A stretch of 64,000 bases of DNA, from the NCBI GenBank assembly GCA_000024525.1, contig CP001769.1, forward strand, positions 4,249,001 to 4,313,000, written 5' to 3'. The notes beneath the pieces are model-generated. The model searched no databases. It was not told the origin of the DNA and worked only from the letters and a program-made list of their open reading frames with translations. The position numbers and the translations under genes were made by a program. This document shows, piece by piece, positions 51,597 to 61,146 of this stretch (positions are counted from its first letter, which is position 1; every line of letters starts with the position of its first letter). This DNA is from Spirosoma linguale DSM 74 (GTDB lineage Bacteria; Bacteroidota; Bacteroidia; Cytophagales; Spirosomataceae).

Positions 51597-52976
51597 TCAG
51601 GAGAAAACGGGGGTGATTTGCGGAGTCTTTTCGGTCAATCGCATGGGTTGCCGCTTGCCGTAGGTGAGGGAACGCCATAGCCATTCGAGCGGACCAAACC
51701 GGAAGGTTTTCAGCCAGATAAGACTGAAAACGATCTGAAGCAGCCAAACCTCCGCAACCACTATGTACAGTTGATAGAGCTTTAGGTCGCCAAAATAACC
51801 CAGGCCATAGCCGTAGAAAAACAGGGTACAGAGCACAGTCTGCATCAGGTAATTGGTAAAAGCCATCTGCCCCACGGCACCCAACGCCTTCCACAACCAC
51901 AGAGCAACCCCGGCCCGGTACGCCAACAGCACCAGACTAGCCCAACCGATGGCTGAAAACGCCCGCTCGAACGGCATCAGCACATCGGCAACCGGCAGGC
52001 TGGAACCGCTGACATATTTTGCGAAATCGACAATTTCGAGCTCATGGACAGGCAGCGAAAGCCAGGCCATCGCCTGACCGATCAGGAGCCCGCCGAGAGC
52101 CAGAAAGATGTACTGACGGGTAGTAAGCCGATTAGACAGAAATCCCCATTTGAAAAGGGCCATGCCCAGCAACATCATGGAAAGGACGTCCCAGATACCT
52201 AGCTGATAAAAAAACGGGGCCTCCATCTGCTTGATTTTGGGCAACTGATGGGTCCAGACGGTGGCATAGTCGGAGCGCATCGCCAGCACGTCAGCTTTAT
52301 CGGCTTTGCTGTCGTACTGGTGTTCTTTCACCAGTCCCTCCCAGGCCGACTTAGCTTCTTTCTGTTCATCCGTGAGCTTTACCTTCTTATTTTTCTTTTC
52401 GAGGGCCGCTATTGGCAGAAATTTTTCGTACTTCTGTTTCTGTTCAGCAAACTGCCAGTAGAGTTTTCCACTGTAAATCAACCCCACCACAATGGCGCAC
52501 ACGAGCAACGCCCTCGGAGACAACCGGATGAACGGGAAGAGGAAAATTCCCACGATGCCATAATGAAAAAGGATATCGTAGTGCCAAAGTAACCCCCAGG
52601 CATTGACAAGACCGAAAACGATGAGCCACAGTTGACGCCGGATGAATAATTCGGGGGCCTCCATTCCCGAACCACTACGGGTTTTGGTCAGAAACAAGAT
52701 AATACCAGCCCCAAACAGTATGGAGAATAAGGCGCGCATCTTGTTCTCGAACAGCCCATACACCAGCGTCAGTAACCAGTAATTACCCCCATGCGGATTT
52801 CGGATGAGTTGGTCCAGACTGGCTTCGGTAAGCCCAAAGACCTGTATATTCATCAATAGGATACCGAGCAGGGCAACACCCCGCAGAATATCGAGTGTTG
52901 GGATGCGTTCAGGCTGAAGAACCGGGTGAGTGGCCGGACCAGACTCACCGAACGGGTGTGCGCGTAAAGCTTCCAT
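51597..52976 (-). CDS. DUF418 domain membrane protein, paralogue
   Basis: 459 aa with the same plan as its downstream neighbour: RIPTLDILRGVALLGILLMNI, a charged insert (KLTDEQKEAKSAWEGLVKE) in the central loop, MAFTNYLMQTVLCTLFFYG and LEWLWRSLTYGKRQPM. The two genes are clearly a tandem duplication, 23 bp apart and likely one transcript. Upstream minus-strand TTGGTTTG (53029-53022) is a possible -7 box, without an FNR-like site. Function unknown. Confidence 0.88.
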   Translation of the reverse strand: MEALRAHPFGESGPATHPVLQPERIPTLDILRGVALLGILLMNIQVFGLTEASLDQLIRNPHGGNYWLLTLVYGLFENKMRALFSILFGAGIILFLTKTRSGSGMEAPELFIRRQLWLIVFGLVNAWGLLWHYDILFHYGIVGIFLFPFIRLSPRALLVCAIVVGLIYSGKLYWQFAEQKQKYEKFLPIAALEKKNKKVKLTDEQKEAKSAWEGLVKEHQYDSKADKADVLAMRSDYATVWTHQLPKIKQMEAPFFYQLGIWDVLSMMLLGMALFKWGFLSNRLTTRQYIFLALGGLLIGQAMAWLSLPVHELEIVDFAKYVSGSSLPVADVLMPFERAFSAIGWASLVLLAYRAGVALWLWKALGAVGQMAFTNYLMQTVLCTLFFYGYGLGYFGDLKLYQLYIVVAEVWLLQIVFSLIWLKTFRFGPLEWLWRSLTYGKRQPMRLTEKTPQITPVFS

Positions 52977-53101
52977 TGAGCGTGTAAGGGTAAAGAGGAG
53001 ATTCGATAGCTACTTGACTATCAAACCAATATGGCAACTTTACCCTTATCTCTACGCAACACTTTATTAAACGGCGGCAAACCCGATAGCCGTCACTTTC
53101 A

Positions 53102-53176
53102 GGCTGTAATCAGAAGGGGTTTTTAAACGCCATATCTTGAAGATATGGCGTTTAAAAACCCCTTCTGATTACAGCC
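53102..53176. repeat. Perfect 36-bp inverted repeat (palindrome B)
   Basis: Arms 53102-53137 and 53141-53176 pair perfectly with loop TGA, just beyond the GH31 stop. The inner 13 bp (AAACGCCATATCT) are the same as in palindrome A at 23641; the outer 23 bp are unrelated. Confidence 0.9.
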
Positions 53177-53179
53177 CGG

Positions 53180-55312
53180 TCACTTCGTCATCTGCACAAA
53201 CGTCACCGCGCCCACGCTATTTGGCTTGCCGGGTTCCGCAGTCGATATACTTCCCTGAATTCCCCTGTCGTTTTTCGTAACCCGGATTTCACGGAAACTA
53301 TATTGCCCGCGCTCGTAATTAAACGTTTCGCCGTCATCGTCGTAGAGCCGGTAGGCCCCCGGCTTGCTGCCGTAGTACCGTACCTCAATGGGCACCGTTT
53401 CACCGGCTTTGGGCGCGTGCAGCCGGGCGGGCATCATGGGCACAACACCGCCGTCTTTCACGTAGACCGGAATACGATCCAGACCGGGTGTAGCGGTGAT
53501 CTGCTGGCCATTACCTACCAGTTCACCGGTGTAGAAATCGTACCAGTTGCCTTTGGGCAACGTCACCACCCGACTTTTCTGCCCCGCAAATAAAGGGGCT
53601 ACCAGCAGGTTTTCGCCCGCCATGTACTGATCTTTCACCTCCCGGCGGATGGCCAGCGCGTAGGGGTTATCATTTAAATTTTCGTTGACTACGGCGGTAC
53701 GTACATCGGCCAGAAAGCCTTCCTCCAGACTCATGGCCCGGAAGGGCGGTGTCCCGTCAAAGTGGTATTTGGCAAATTCACTGTACCAGTACGGCATCAT
53801 CTGCATCCGCAGCAGCGCCATGTCCTGTACCTGTTTGCTTACGTCCGAAAATGACCAGGGTTTGGTACCGCTCGCCCACGCATTGATCATCGCCAGTGGC
53901 GAAAAAACGACCGTCTGAAACCGGCGCAACCACTCTTCACTGGTTGACGAAGCCCGCACTTCGGGCGTCCACAACACTCCGCAATAGCTACTGGTAATGA
54001 GCGCCGTAATAAAGTCTTCGTGTTTGTAATAATCGTTGTAGATCACGTACGGGAACGAGGCCCCACCCGAATTGGACGCCCTCACCAGACCGTAGGTGCG
54101 CGTGTTTTTCTGGTGGTATACATCCGTACTATACCGCTGCATCAGCAAGCCGTAGCTTTGCCGCATCTGCTCTGCCGGGCGACCCGATGGGAAGATGGCG
54201 ACATCGGGCCAGAGCCACGAATCGTACCCGTCAACTTCATCAATCTTGTACCCGCTCACACCCGGTTCAATGCCATCTTTGGCCAGTTGCCCGAAGAAAA
54301 TCCGCCGGGCTTCGGGCAGGGTGAAATCCGGCACCACACCCGACCAGACCGTATGCGACGCCGTAAGCGGACGAATGGCGTTGTAGATCGACGCACTCGG
54401 TGCTACGTAAGGGTTGATCCAGAGGTTTGTCCGGATGTTTTTCGCCTTCATCACCCTGAGAAATCCACCGGGATCGGGATAGCGGGTTTTGTCCCACTCG
54501 AACGTGCCCGGATACGACTTGCTTTGCCAACCCGGCTCTAGCCCGATCACATCCAGCGGAAACCCTTTCTGTTCGAACTCTTCGGCTTCGGCCAGCACCT
54601 GATCGGCCGTATTGAGCGACTTGACCCGCTGCTGAAAGCCCAGCCCCCAGCGCGGAGGCAGGCAACCGCCCCCGGAAAAGAGGTTATACCGCCGAACCAC
54701 ATCGAGCGGTTTCGGTCCGCCGAACACGTAAAACTCCACCCCGGCGGCAGGCACTACAATCTCGACGGCATCGGAATAGGGGCTGGCAGTCCAGCTTTTA
54801 TCGGTATTCCGGTCTTTGGCTTCGGGGGCATCGGGGCTATCTTTCCGGGCCGCCGAACCGGCATACACGGTCAGGTAACGAGCTGAATTGATGAATACAC
54901 CGTAGCCTTTCGAGGAGACGTAAAAGGGCGTGGGCGCGTGCGTTCGACCGTTATCGGAACCGCCAAAATGATCCATGTGCAGATTCAGAATCCGCCCGCG
55001 CTGATGTACGGTCTGGAAATTAAGGCCGAAGCCATAAAGTTGTTCCGTTCGGTCGAGGGGGAAACGCAGGTACGTTTTTCCATCGACAAGCTGTGCGACA
55101 ATGGCGGGTTTTGGGAGAGGAAAGTCGGCCACACCCAATCGGGTCAGCGCCGACGCGTTGGGCGTTGCTCCGGCAGCCGTCAGTAAGTTATACGATTCGG
55201 GCTTCCCGACGGTGCCTTTCCAGACGCCGGGCTGCACCAGTGTCCAGACAATCGACTGGCCCTGAACGAGAGTAAACGATAGAACGAAGAACAGAAGAAC
55301 TCTAACGATCAT
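53180..55312 (-). CDS. Glycoside hydrolase family 31, secreted
   Basis: 710 aa from the ATG at 55312, which gives a signal peptide (ending LVQGQ); a frame to 55369 adds a non-signal leader. A beta-sandwich N-domain (with LYGFGLNFQTVHQRG) precedes a TIM barrel, with nucleophile Asp in GYKIDEVDG and likely acid/base Asp in VIYNDYYKHED, and C-terminal beta domains (YRLYDDDGETFNY). GH31 enzymes cleave alpha-glucosides or alpha-xylosides. Substrate not determined. Bounded by palindrome B. Confidence 0.9.
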   Translation of the reverse strand: MIVRVLLFFVLSFTLVQGQSIVWTLVQPGVWKGTVGKPESYNLLTAAGATPNASALTRLGVADFPLPKPAIVAQLVDGKTYLRFPLDRTEQLYGFGLNFQTVHQRGRILNLHMDHFGGSDNGRTHAPTPFYVSSKGYGVFINSARYLTVYAGSAARKDSPDAPEAKDRNTDKSWTASPYSDAVEIVVPAAGVEFYVFGGPKPLDVVRRYNLFSGGGCLPPRWGLGFQQRVKSLNTADQVLAEAEEFEQKGFPLDVIGLEPGWQSKSYPGTFEWDKTRYPDPGGFLRVMKAKNIRTNLWINPYVAPSASIYNAIRPLTASHTVWSGVVPDFTLPEARRIFFGQLAKDGIEPGVSGYKIDEVDGYDSWLWPDVAIFPSGRPAEQMRQSYGLLMQRYSTDVYHQKNTRTYGLVRASNSGGASFPYVIYNDYYKHEDFITALITSSYCGVLWTPEVRASSTSEEWLRRFQTVVFSPLAMINAWASGTKPWSFSDVSKQVQDMALLRMQMMPYWYSEFAKYHFDGTPPFRAMSLEEGFLADVRTAVVNENLNDNPYALAIRREVKDQYMAGENLLVAPLFAGQKSRVVTLPKGNWYDFYTGELVGNGQQITATPGLDRIPVYVKDGGVVPMMPARLHAPKAGETVPIEVRYYGSKPGAYRLYDDDGETFNYERGQYSFREIRVTKNDRGIQGSISTAEPGKPNSVGAVTFVQMTK

Positions 55313-55419
55313 TGGCTGGGCAGTATAAGGTGGGCACTGAACGAGCAAAAAAGCAGAAAACCCGCCCAAGCTTACTTAGTTGAATCCATTTTTGTCCGGT
55401 AGAATAGGAGAAAAGAAAA

Positions 55420-55459
55420 TGCGGTGGTGCCAACGACAAGCGTCATCCGCACCACCGCA
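55420..55459 (-). terminator. Terminator of the DUF4082 gene
   Basis: TGCGGTGGTGC at 55420-55430 pairs with GCACCACCGCA at 55449-55459. On the minus strand a TTTTCTTTT run follows. Confidence 0.8.
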
Positions 55460-55501
55460 CTCGATAAGACGTGAGCCAACTTATTGAACCGACCACACCA
55501 G

Positions 55502-56080
55502 TCAGTCGGGAATGAACGTGAACTCCGGATAGCCGTAGAGTTCATATTTCACATTTGTGACGACATCGGGAAACAAAGCTGTTGCCGTGTTTCGGTAGCA
55601 GGCGTTGTAGACCAGAATACTCCCTTTTGTGAAGGGCATGAAATCGGAGTTGCCAGTCTTGTAGGCGAAACCGTATTTCTTATTGGCTCCACCCGACTGG
55701 TTGTTGATGCTGATAACGTATTTTTTGTTGGCCGCCAGGGCTAGTGACTCAACATCATTGAGTGTCAGTTTGTCGGGTGTGGTTTGCTCGATGGTTTTCT
55801 GCCGAAGGACTGCTTTTGTATCGAAGTCCCATATAACAATCCGGTAGGAACCGGGCTCCGGCATTTTACTGCCCACCTGCGTGAGCTTACCCGCCACCGA
55901 CGAGCTGAAGACTACACCCAGCTCCCAGGGGCCCGATGTTCGGGTTCCCGACGTAATTGAACTCTCTGCGCCAATAAAGTTTGTAATGGCATATTCTGTG
56001 GGTTTCACGCTTTCTTTAGTCGTGCAACCGGTCAGGCTTGCTGCTCCCAGCAAAAACCCAAGTAGTAATCCTGTTCTCAT
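55502..56080 (-). CDS. DUF4082-containing lipoprotein
   Basis: 192 aa from the ATG at 56080: MRTGLLLGFLLGAASLTGC is a lipoprotein signal with lipobox LTGC (C19). The open frame continues upstream to 56188, but that part lacks signal character. The mature region (ELGVVFSSSVAGKLTQVGSKMPEPGSYRI...) matches DUF4082, a beta-sandwich found in bacterial surface proteins. Probably anchored to the outer or inner membrane. No partner gene is evident; fixI lies 100 bp upstream on the same strand. Confidence 0.78.
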   Translation of the reverse strand: MRTGLLLGFLLGAASLTGCTTKESVKPTEYAITNFIGAESSITSGTRTSGPWELGVVFSSSVAGKLTQVGSKMPEPGSYRIVIWDFDTKAVLRQKTIEQTTPDKLTLNDVESLALAANKKYVISINNQSGGANKKYGFAYKTGNSDFMPFTKGSILVYNACYRNTATALFPDVVTNVKYELYGYPEFTFIPD

Positions 56081-56180
56081 GATCCAGATTGATAAATATG
56101 TTTCTGGACCCTTGGTCGCAGGACTACTCCCGGGCGCAAACAGAGGAAGGTATTGATTGAGGAAACGGTAAATTAATAGT

Positions 56181-58595
56181 TTATACACTGACCGGATGGG
56201 CTTTACCCCACATCCGCATACCTACTGTGGCAATGAGCACCATAGTAGCCGAACTCAGCGGCATCAGCACGGCGGCTACCACCGGCGAAAGATGCCCCGC
56301 AGCCGCAAACGACAGCCCCACCAGATTATACAGCAGCGATACCCCGAAACTAAACCGGATAAGCCGCATGGCAAACCGGCTGTAGCGCAGGTAGGTTGGC
56401 AGCTTTCGCAACGAGCGGGCTTCCAGAATGGCGTCGCTGGCGGGTGTGAACCTCAGCGTATCGTCCGTAACGGCAATGCCTACATCGGCTTGTTTGAGGG
56501 CACCGGCATCGTTCAGGCCATCGCCAATCATCAGCACATGATGGCCTTTTTCCTGTAGCTTCCGAATAAACCGGAGCTTATCGTCCGGGCTACAGCCAAA
56601 CTGCATAGCCTCGTCGGTAAACCAGCTCTGGAGTTCGGTACGGGCCGTGCTGGTATCGCCGGATAACAGGTAAAGTTTTTTACCATTGCCGACAAAAGAC
56701 GTCAGCATACTCGCCAGTCCTTCGCGCAGGGGAGCCGCCACGTTGAACTGCCCCCGGTACGTTCCGCCGATACTCACGTGTACCGATGGCCCGCTTTTCT
56801 GGTCGACGCCCCCCACAAAAGCCGCGCTGCCCACTTTAACGAGCTGATCGTCGACCAACCCGACAACGCCTTTACCGGGCAATTCCGTAAAATTCTCGAC
56901 AAGCATCGGCGGGCATTCGGCCAAAAACTGCCGCACTCGCTGGCTCAGCGGGTGTGCCGACTGGTTGATAACCGCCCGAATCATAGCCCGCTCCAGGCTG
57001 GTCAGCGGTTTCGCAAACGACTCGGTCACTACGTCCGAAGCGGGGGTAGTCAGGGTGCCGGTTTTATCGAAAACGATGGTGTCGCAATGGGTAAGCTGCT
57101 CGATCACGTCGGCATTTTTGAGATACACGCCCTGCTTACTGAGCCACCGCAGGCCATGCCCCAATGCTACCGGATACGACAGCGAAAGCACGCACGGGCA
57201 GGCCACAATCAGGATGGCCGTAAACGCGTTGACGGCGGTAGTTGGCTGCCCCATCCAACCGTACCAGTAGGCACCTACCAGCGTAGCCAGCGTGAGCACG
57301 GTGATGGTAAAGTACGTACCAACGGCATCGGCGAATGTTTTGGCGCGGTTAGGCTGCTCTTTCCGGAAGGCATCGTTGTTCCAGAGCTGGGTGAGGTAGC
57401 TGTGCGATACATCCCGCACGATTTCGAGGTCGATACTACCACCCATTTGCCGCCCACCGGCATACAACAGCGACCCCGGATCTTTGGACTCCGGCTCCGA
57501 CTCACCCGTTACGAATGAGTAGTCGATAAGGCCCGCGCCCCGATATAAAAGGCTGTCGGCCGGAATCAGATCACCATGCCGAACCCGGATACGGTCGCCT
57601 TTCTGTAAATCCGCTACCGGAACGGGCGTTTCCAGGTCCGATTTATTCGCTTCTCCGCGCTGCCCCAGCCGCGTTACGGCCAGCGGAAAATAAGATTTAT
57701 AATCCCGCTCGAACGACAGAAAATCGTAGGTGCGCTGCTGAAACCATTTGCCGCACAGCAGGAAGAAAATAAGCCCCGTCACCGAATCGTAATAGCCTGC
57801 ACCACCCAGGGCAAGCACTTCGTAAGTACCCCGGAAATACGCGACCAGAATACCCAGTAAAATAGGAAAGTCGATGTTGATAATACCCCGACGCAGGCTT
57901 TTCCAGACCGATTCGAAATAGCCCGAACCGGAATAAAAGACAACGGGCGTAGCGAGAATCAGATTCAGAATTCCGAACAAATGCTTGAAGTCCGGGTCGT
58001 TGAGGCCCAGGTATTCGGGGAAGCTGAACAGCATGATATTACCCGCGCAAAAACCCGCCAGTGCCAGCCGGTAGAGCAACGGCCGATAGCTGGGTTTCTG
58101 GCCCTGCTTCACGACATCGTCCAGGCTAATCAGCGGCTCGTACCCCAGCGATGTCAGCAGTTCGGCCACCTGCCGGAGCGAAAGCTGGGCGGGGCTGTAC
58201 ATGAGGTGAACCTGCTTTTTCAGGAAATCGACCCGCGTCTGCCGCACCGCCGGTTCAATGCGGTACAGGTGTTCGAGCAGCCACAGGCAGGATGAACAGT
58301 GAATAGACGGCACATAGAACGTTACGTGGGCAACACTTTCGTTCTGAAAATCAATCAGCTTAGCGGAAATATCGGGATGATCCAGAAAGGCAAGCCGTTC
58401 AATCTTGGGCGTCTTGCCTGGGGTTGGATTGAGATCGTAGTACTGGCAAAGCTGGTGTTCGTTAAGTATCTGGTATACCGTTTGGCAACCCTGGCAGCAA
58501 AACGGTTTATGGTCGAAGTGAATCGTTTCGGTATCGGAAGGGCATTCATTGCCGCAGTGGTAGCATACGGTTTTTGTGGGCGCAGCTGTTGTCAT
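56181..58595 (-). CDS. fixI: Heavy-metal (copper) P-type ATPase FixI/CcoI
   Basis: 804 aa from the ATG at 58595. N-terminal cysteine cluster (C11, C14, C18, C33, C34, C37), then an HMA-like domain with CSSC near residue 102. The membrane domain has the CPC ion motif (VACPCVLSLS), and the phosphorylation motif is FDKTGTLTTP, with a GDGLNDAGAL hinge. Such N-termini mark the ATPases that supply copper to cbb3 oxidase. It is unlinked to the cco operon by about 7 kb but shares the same type of FNR-like promoter, in line with joint expression. Confidence 0.93.
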   Translation of the reverse strand: MTTAAPTKTVCYHCGNECPSDTETIHFDHKPFCCQGCQTVYQILNEHQLCQYYDLNPTPGKTPKIERLAFLDHPDISAKLIDFQNESVAHVTFYVPSIHCSSCLWLLEHLYRIEPAVRQTRVDFLKKQVHLMYSPAQLSLRQVAELLTSLGYEPLISLDDVVKQGQKPSYRPLLYRLALAGFCAGNIMLFSFPEYLGLNDPDFKHLFGILNLILATPVVFYSGSGYFESVWKSLRRGIINIDFPILLGILVAYFRGTYEVLALGGAGYYDSVTGLIFFLLCGKWFQQRTYDFLSFERDYKSYFPLAVTRLGQRGEANKSDLETPVPVADLQKGDRIRVRHGDLIPADSLLYRGAGLIDYSFVTGESEPESKDPGSLLYAGGRQMGGSIDLEIVRDVSHSYLTQLWNNDAFRKEQPNRAKTFADAVGTYFTITVLTLATLVGAYWYGWMGQPTTAVNAFTAILIVACPCVLSLSYPVALGHGLRWLSKQGVYLKNADVIEQLTHCDTIVFDKTGTLTTPASDVVTESFAKPLTSLERAMIRAVINQSAHPLSQRVRQFLAECPPMLVENFTELPGKGVVGLVDDQLVKVGSAAFVGGVDQKSGPSVHVSIGGTYRGQFNVAAPLREGLASMLTSFVGNGKKLYLLSGDTSTARTELQSWFTDEAMQFGCSPDDKLRFIRKLQEKGHHVLMIGDGLNDAGALKQADVGIAVTDDTLRFTPASDAILEARSLRKLPTYLRYSRFAMRLIRFSFGVSLLYNLVGLSFAAAGHLSPVVAAVLMPLSSATMVLIATVGMRMWGKAHPVSV

Positions 58596-58613
58596 AATCA
58601 CCTGAAATTTCCC

Positions 58614-58657
58614 CAAAATTCACCCCATCTGCATCAACATCAGCTGACATAAATCAA
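58614..58657 (-). promoter_or_regulatory. fixI promoter with FNR-like operator
   Basis: CTGA-CATAAA-TCAA at 58644-58657 (7 of 8) is centred exactly 29.5 bp from the first base of minus-strand GAATTTTG (58621-58614, one mismatch). The ATG at 58595 is 19 bp downstream. Confidence 0.7.
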
Positions 58658-58793
58658 CCGGGCAATTGATTCTGATACAGGTTTTATCTGGTTTGCCATA
58701 CGACTTTTACCCTGCCTGATCGGCTCAGGAATTGAGAATAGCGTCAATCCACCCATCAGCGCCATTAGTATCACTACATGACTATACTGACTG

Positions 58794-59609
58794 ATGAAAA
58801 CAATTCTGGTTCCTATTGATTTAAGTCCGCTGGCGACTGCTGCGTTGCCGGTAGCGGTAAGTCTTGCCAAACAACTCGGAGCTGAGGTTCGGGTTCTGCA
58901 TTATTTAGCCCTCAGTATTCTTAACCCCGAACTGAGCCAGGCACCGGTGGCCATGGCCCAATACATTAACGAGCAGACGACGGCCGCCAACGCCCGACTT
59001 CAGGAGATTTGCGACCAGTATGCATCGGCTGGCGTTCAGCTGACGCCGGTGCTCAGCCGCAGTGTGAAAGGACTTTACGGAGCTATTGCCGACGAGGCCG
59101 CTGATCTGGTCGTGCTGGCTTCGCACGGGTCCGATGGGCTGTCTGAATGGCTGATTGGCTCCAACGCCGAGCACGTGATGGATGTCGTCGATTGCCCGGT
59201 ACTGGTGGTAAAACGGACATACACGGAATTTATGCCCCAAAAAGTACTCTTTGCCATTGATGCCAACGACCGGCTGAAAATGCAGTTTTCGTACCCGTTG
59301 CCAGGAGCCGACACGCACAAGGAGTTTTTGTTTATCAACACGCCCAACGAACCACGTACGCCGGAAGGCATTCGGGAGTGGATGAGCGAACTGGCCGAAG
59401 CCCGGCAATTTACGGATTACCACCTGACGATTATCTCTTACCAGACCGCACATGAGGGCATAATCCAGTTTGCTGAACAGAACGGATTCGACCTTATCGT
59501 GTTGTTCACAAGCCAGCGAAGAGGCTTCTGGCACTTCTTCAATGGCAGCGTGGCGGAGGATGTCGTGAACCATTCTCCCATCCCGATTCTGGCCATCCCC
59601 TATCAGTAA
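58794..59609 (+). CDS. Universal stress protein, two-domain
   Basis: 271 aa starting MKTILVPIDLSPLATAALPV. Domain 1 carries SHGSDGLSEWLIGSNAE and domain 2 TSQRRGFWHFFNGSVAED at the nucleotide loop; the second loop has lost its first glycines. It is closest, by eye, to the Usp at 32185. It lies between fixI (divergent) and hemN (same strand, 151 bp downstream). The FNR-like site at 58644 lies on its upstream side, but I see no -7 box at the common spacing. Confidence 0.9.
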   Translation: MKTILVPIDLSPLATAALPVAVSLAKQLGAEVRVLHYLALSILNPELSQAPVAMAQYINEQTTAANARLQEICDQYASAGVQLTPVLSRSVKGLYGAIADEAADLVVLASHGSDGLSEWLIGSNAEHVMDVVDCPVLVVKRTYTEFMPQKVLFAIDANDRLKMQFSYPLPGADTHKEFLFINTPNEPRTPEGIREWMSELAEARQFTDYHLTIISYQTAHEGIIQFAEQNGFDLIVLFTSQRRGFWHFFNGSVAEDVVNHSPIPILAIPYQ

Positions 59610-59659
59610 GCGACGCCCACTCAGCGATCAAAACGTCTCTGAACATTTACCTTGGCAAG

Positions 59660-59726
59660 CTGACATAAATCAGGATTTCAACTGATATAAACACCGGACG
59701 GGCAAGTTCGGGAAATGCGACTTTTG
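59660..59726 (+). promoter_or_regulatory. hemN promoter with tandem FNR-like sites
   Basis: CTGA-CATAAA-TCAG (59660-59673, perfect) is followed 22 bp later by CTGA-TATAAA-CACC (59682-59695, left half only). The -7-like GACTTTTG starts at 59719, 30.5 bp from the second site's centre. The ATG is at 59761. Confidence 0.65.
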
Positions 59727-59760
59727 TAGTACCTGACGGCTTTGGCAGTCGGGTTTCCCC

Positions 59761-61143
59761 ATGAGCGATTCATTGATTGCCAAATATAACGTAGCGGGTC
59801 CGCGCTACACCAGTTACCCCACCGTACCGTTCTGGAATACGGCCGCTTTTACCCATGAGGACTGGCAAAAGCGGCTGACAGCTTCATTCGCCAATAGCAA
59901 TTATTCGGCGGGGATCAGCCTGTATATTCACCTGCCCTTCTGCGAAAGTCTATGTACGTTTTGCGGCTGTAACAAACGCATTACGCGAAACCACGACGTA
60001 GAAGAACCGTATATCGACGCCATCCTCAACGAATGGGAGATGTATTGCGAATGGCTTCCGGAACGCCCCCGCATTGCCGAACTACACCTCGGCGGAGGAA
60101 CGCCCAGCTTTTTTTCGCCCCACGAGTTACGTCGGCTGATGACCGGCATTTTCCGCTGGGCCGATCCTGTACCCACCACCGAAACCAGCGGACCGGATTT
60201 TGGCTGGGAAGGCCACCCCAACAATACAACGGGCGAACACCTGAAAACGCTTTACGAATACGGGTTCCGGCGCGTGAGCTTCGGCGTCCAGGACTACGAC
60301 CCGGTGGTACAGAAAGCCATTCACCGTCACCAGCCGTTTGCTCATGTGCAGCGGGTAACCCAACAGGCCAGGGCCATTGGCTACACCTCTATCAGCCATG
60401 ACCTGGTATTTGGCCTGCCCTTTCAGCAACAGTCGTCCATTACCGATACTATTCTCCAAACCCTTTCTCTCCGACCCGACCGGATTGCGTTTTACTCATA
60501 TGCGCACGTTCCCTGGATAAAAGGAACGGGGCAGCGGGGATTTGCGGATAACGACCTGCCGAGTGCCGCTAAGAAGCGGGCATTGTACGAAACGGGCCGT
60601 GCCCTGCTCGAAGCCGGTGGATACACCGAGATTGGCATGGACCACTTTGCCCTGCCGCACGATTCGCTCTACAAAGCCATGCATACCGGCCAGTTACACC
60701 GGAATTTTATGGGGTACACCACCACCCAGACCAATATACTACTGGGACTGGGCGCGTCGGCGATCAGCGATGTTGGAACGGCATTCATGCAAAACCAGAA
60801 AGACATTGGCACCTATCAGGATGAAGTGACCCAAAATCAACTACCCATTCTTAAGGGACACCTGCTGACCGACGAGGACACCCAAATACGGCAGCATATT
60901 CTGAATATCATGTGCCGCTTTCAAACCAGGTGGTCGATCATAGAGTGGACCCCGGCTGAATGGGAGACCATAAGTCATCAACTCGACGATTTCCGGGACG
61001 ATGGATTACTGGTATATGATGAAACCGGGCTGTGGGTACGCCCGGAAGGACGACCGTTTCTGCGCAATATCTGCATGGTGTTCGACCGTTACCTGACCAG
61101 GAACCCTGTGACGGCGAAGCCCCTTTTCTCCAGTACGGTATGA
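59761..61143 (+). CDS. hemN: Oxygen-independent coproporphyrinogen III oxidase
   Basis: 460 aa, the normal length. Radical-SAM motif C61-x3-C65-x2-C68 with C70 (FCESLCTFCGCNKR), GGGTP in LHLGGGTPSFFS, and YTSYPTVPFW at the N-terminus as in HemN. It decarboxylates coproporphyrinogen III to protoporphyrinogen IX without O2, using SAM. Tandem FNR-like sites upstream fit anaerobic induction. The next gene, hemJ, encodes the following enzyme of haem synthesis. Confidence 0.95.
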   Translation: MSDSLIAKYNVAGPRYTSYPTVPFWNTAAFTHEDWQKRLTASFANSNYSAGISLYIHLPFCESLCTFCGCNKRITRNHDVEEPYIDAILNEWEMYCEWLPERPRIAELHLGGGTPSFFSPHELRRLMTGIFRWADPVPTTETSGPDFGWEGHPNNTTGEHLKTLYEYGFRRVSFGVQDYDPVVQKAIHRHQPFAHVQRVTQQARAIGYTSISHDLVFGLPFQQQSSITDTILQTLSLRPDRIAFYSYAHVPWIKGTGQRGFADNDLPSAAKKRALYETGRALLEAGGYTEIGMDHFALPHDSLYKAMHTGQLHRNFMGYTTTQTNILLGLGASAISDVGTAFMQNQKDIGTYQDEVTQNQLPILKGHLLTDEDTQIRQHILNIMCRFQTRWSIIEWTPAEWETISHQLDDFRDDGLLVYDETGLWVRPEGRPFLRNICMVFDRYLTRNPVTAKPLFSSTV

Positions 61144-61146
61144 GTG

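Noticed and set aside
58716..58728. CTGA-N5-TCAG palindrome upstream of usp 58794
   Set aside because: The spacer is 5 instead of 6 and no -7 box lies at the common distance, so it was not counted with the FNR-like sites.
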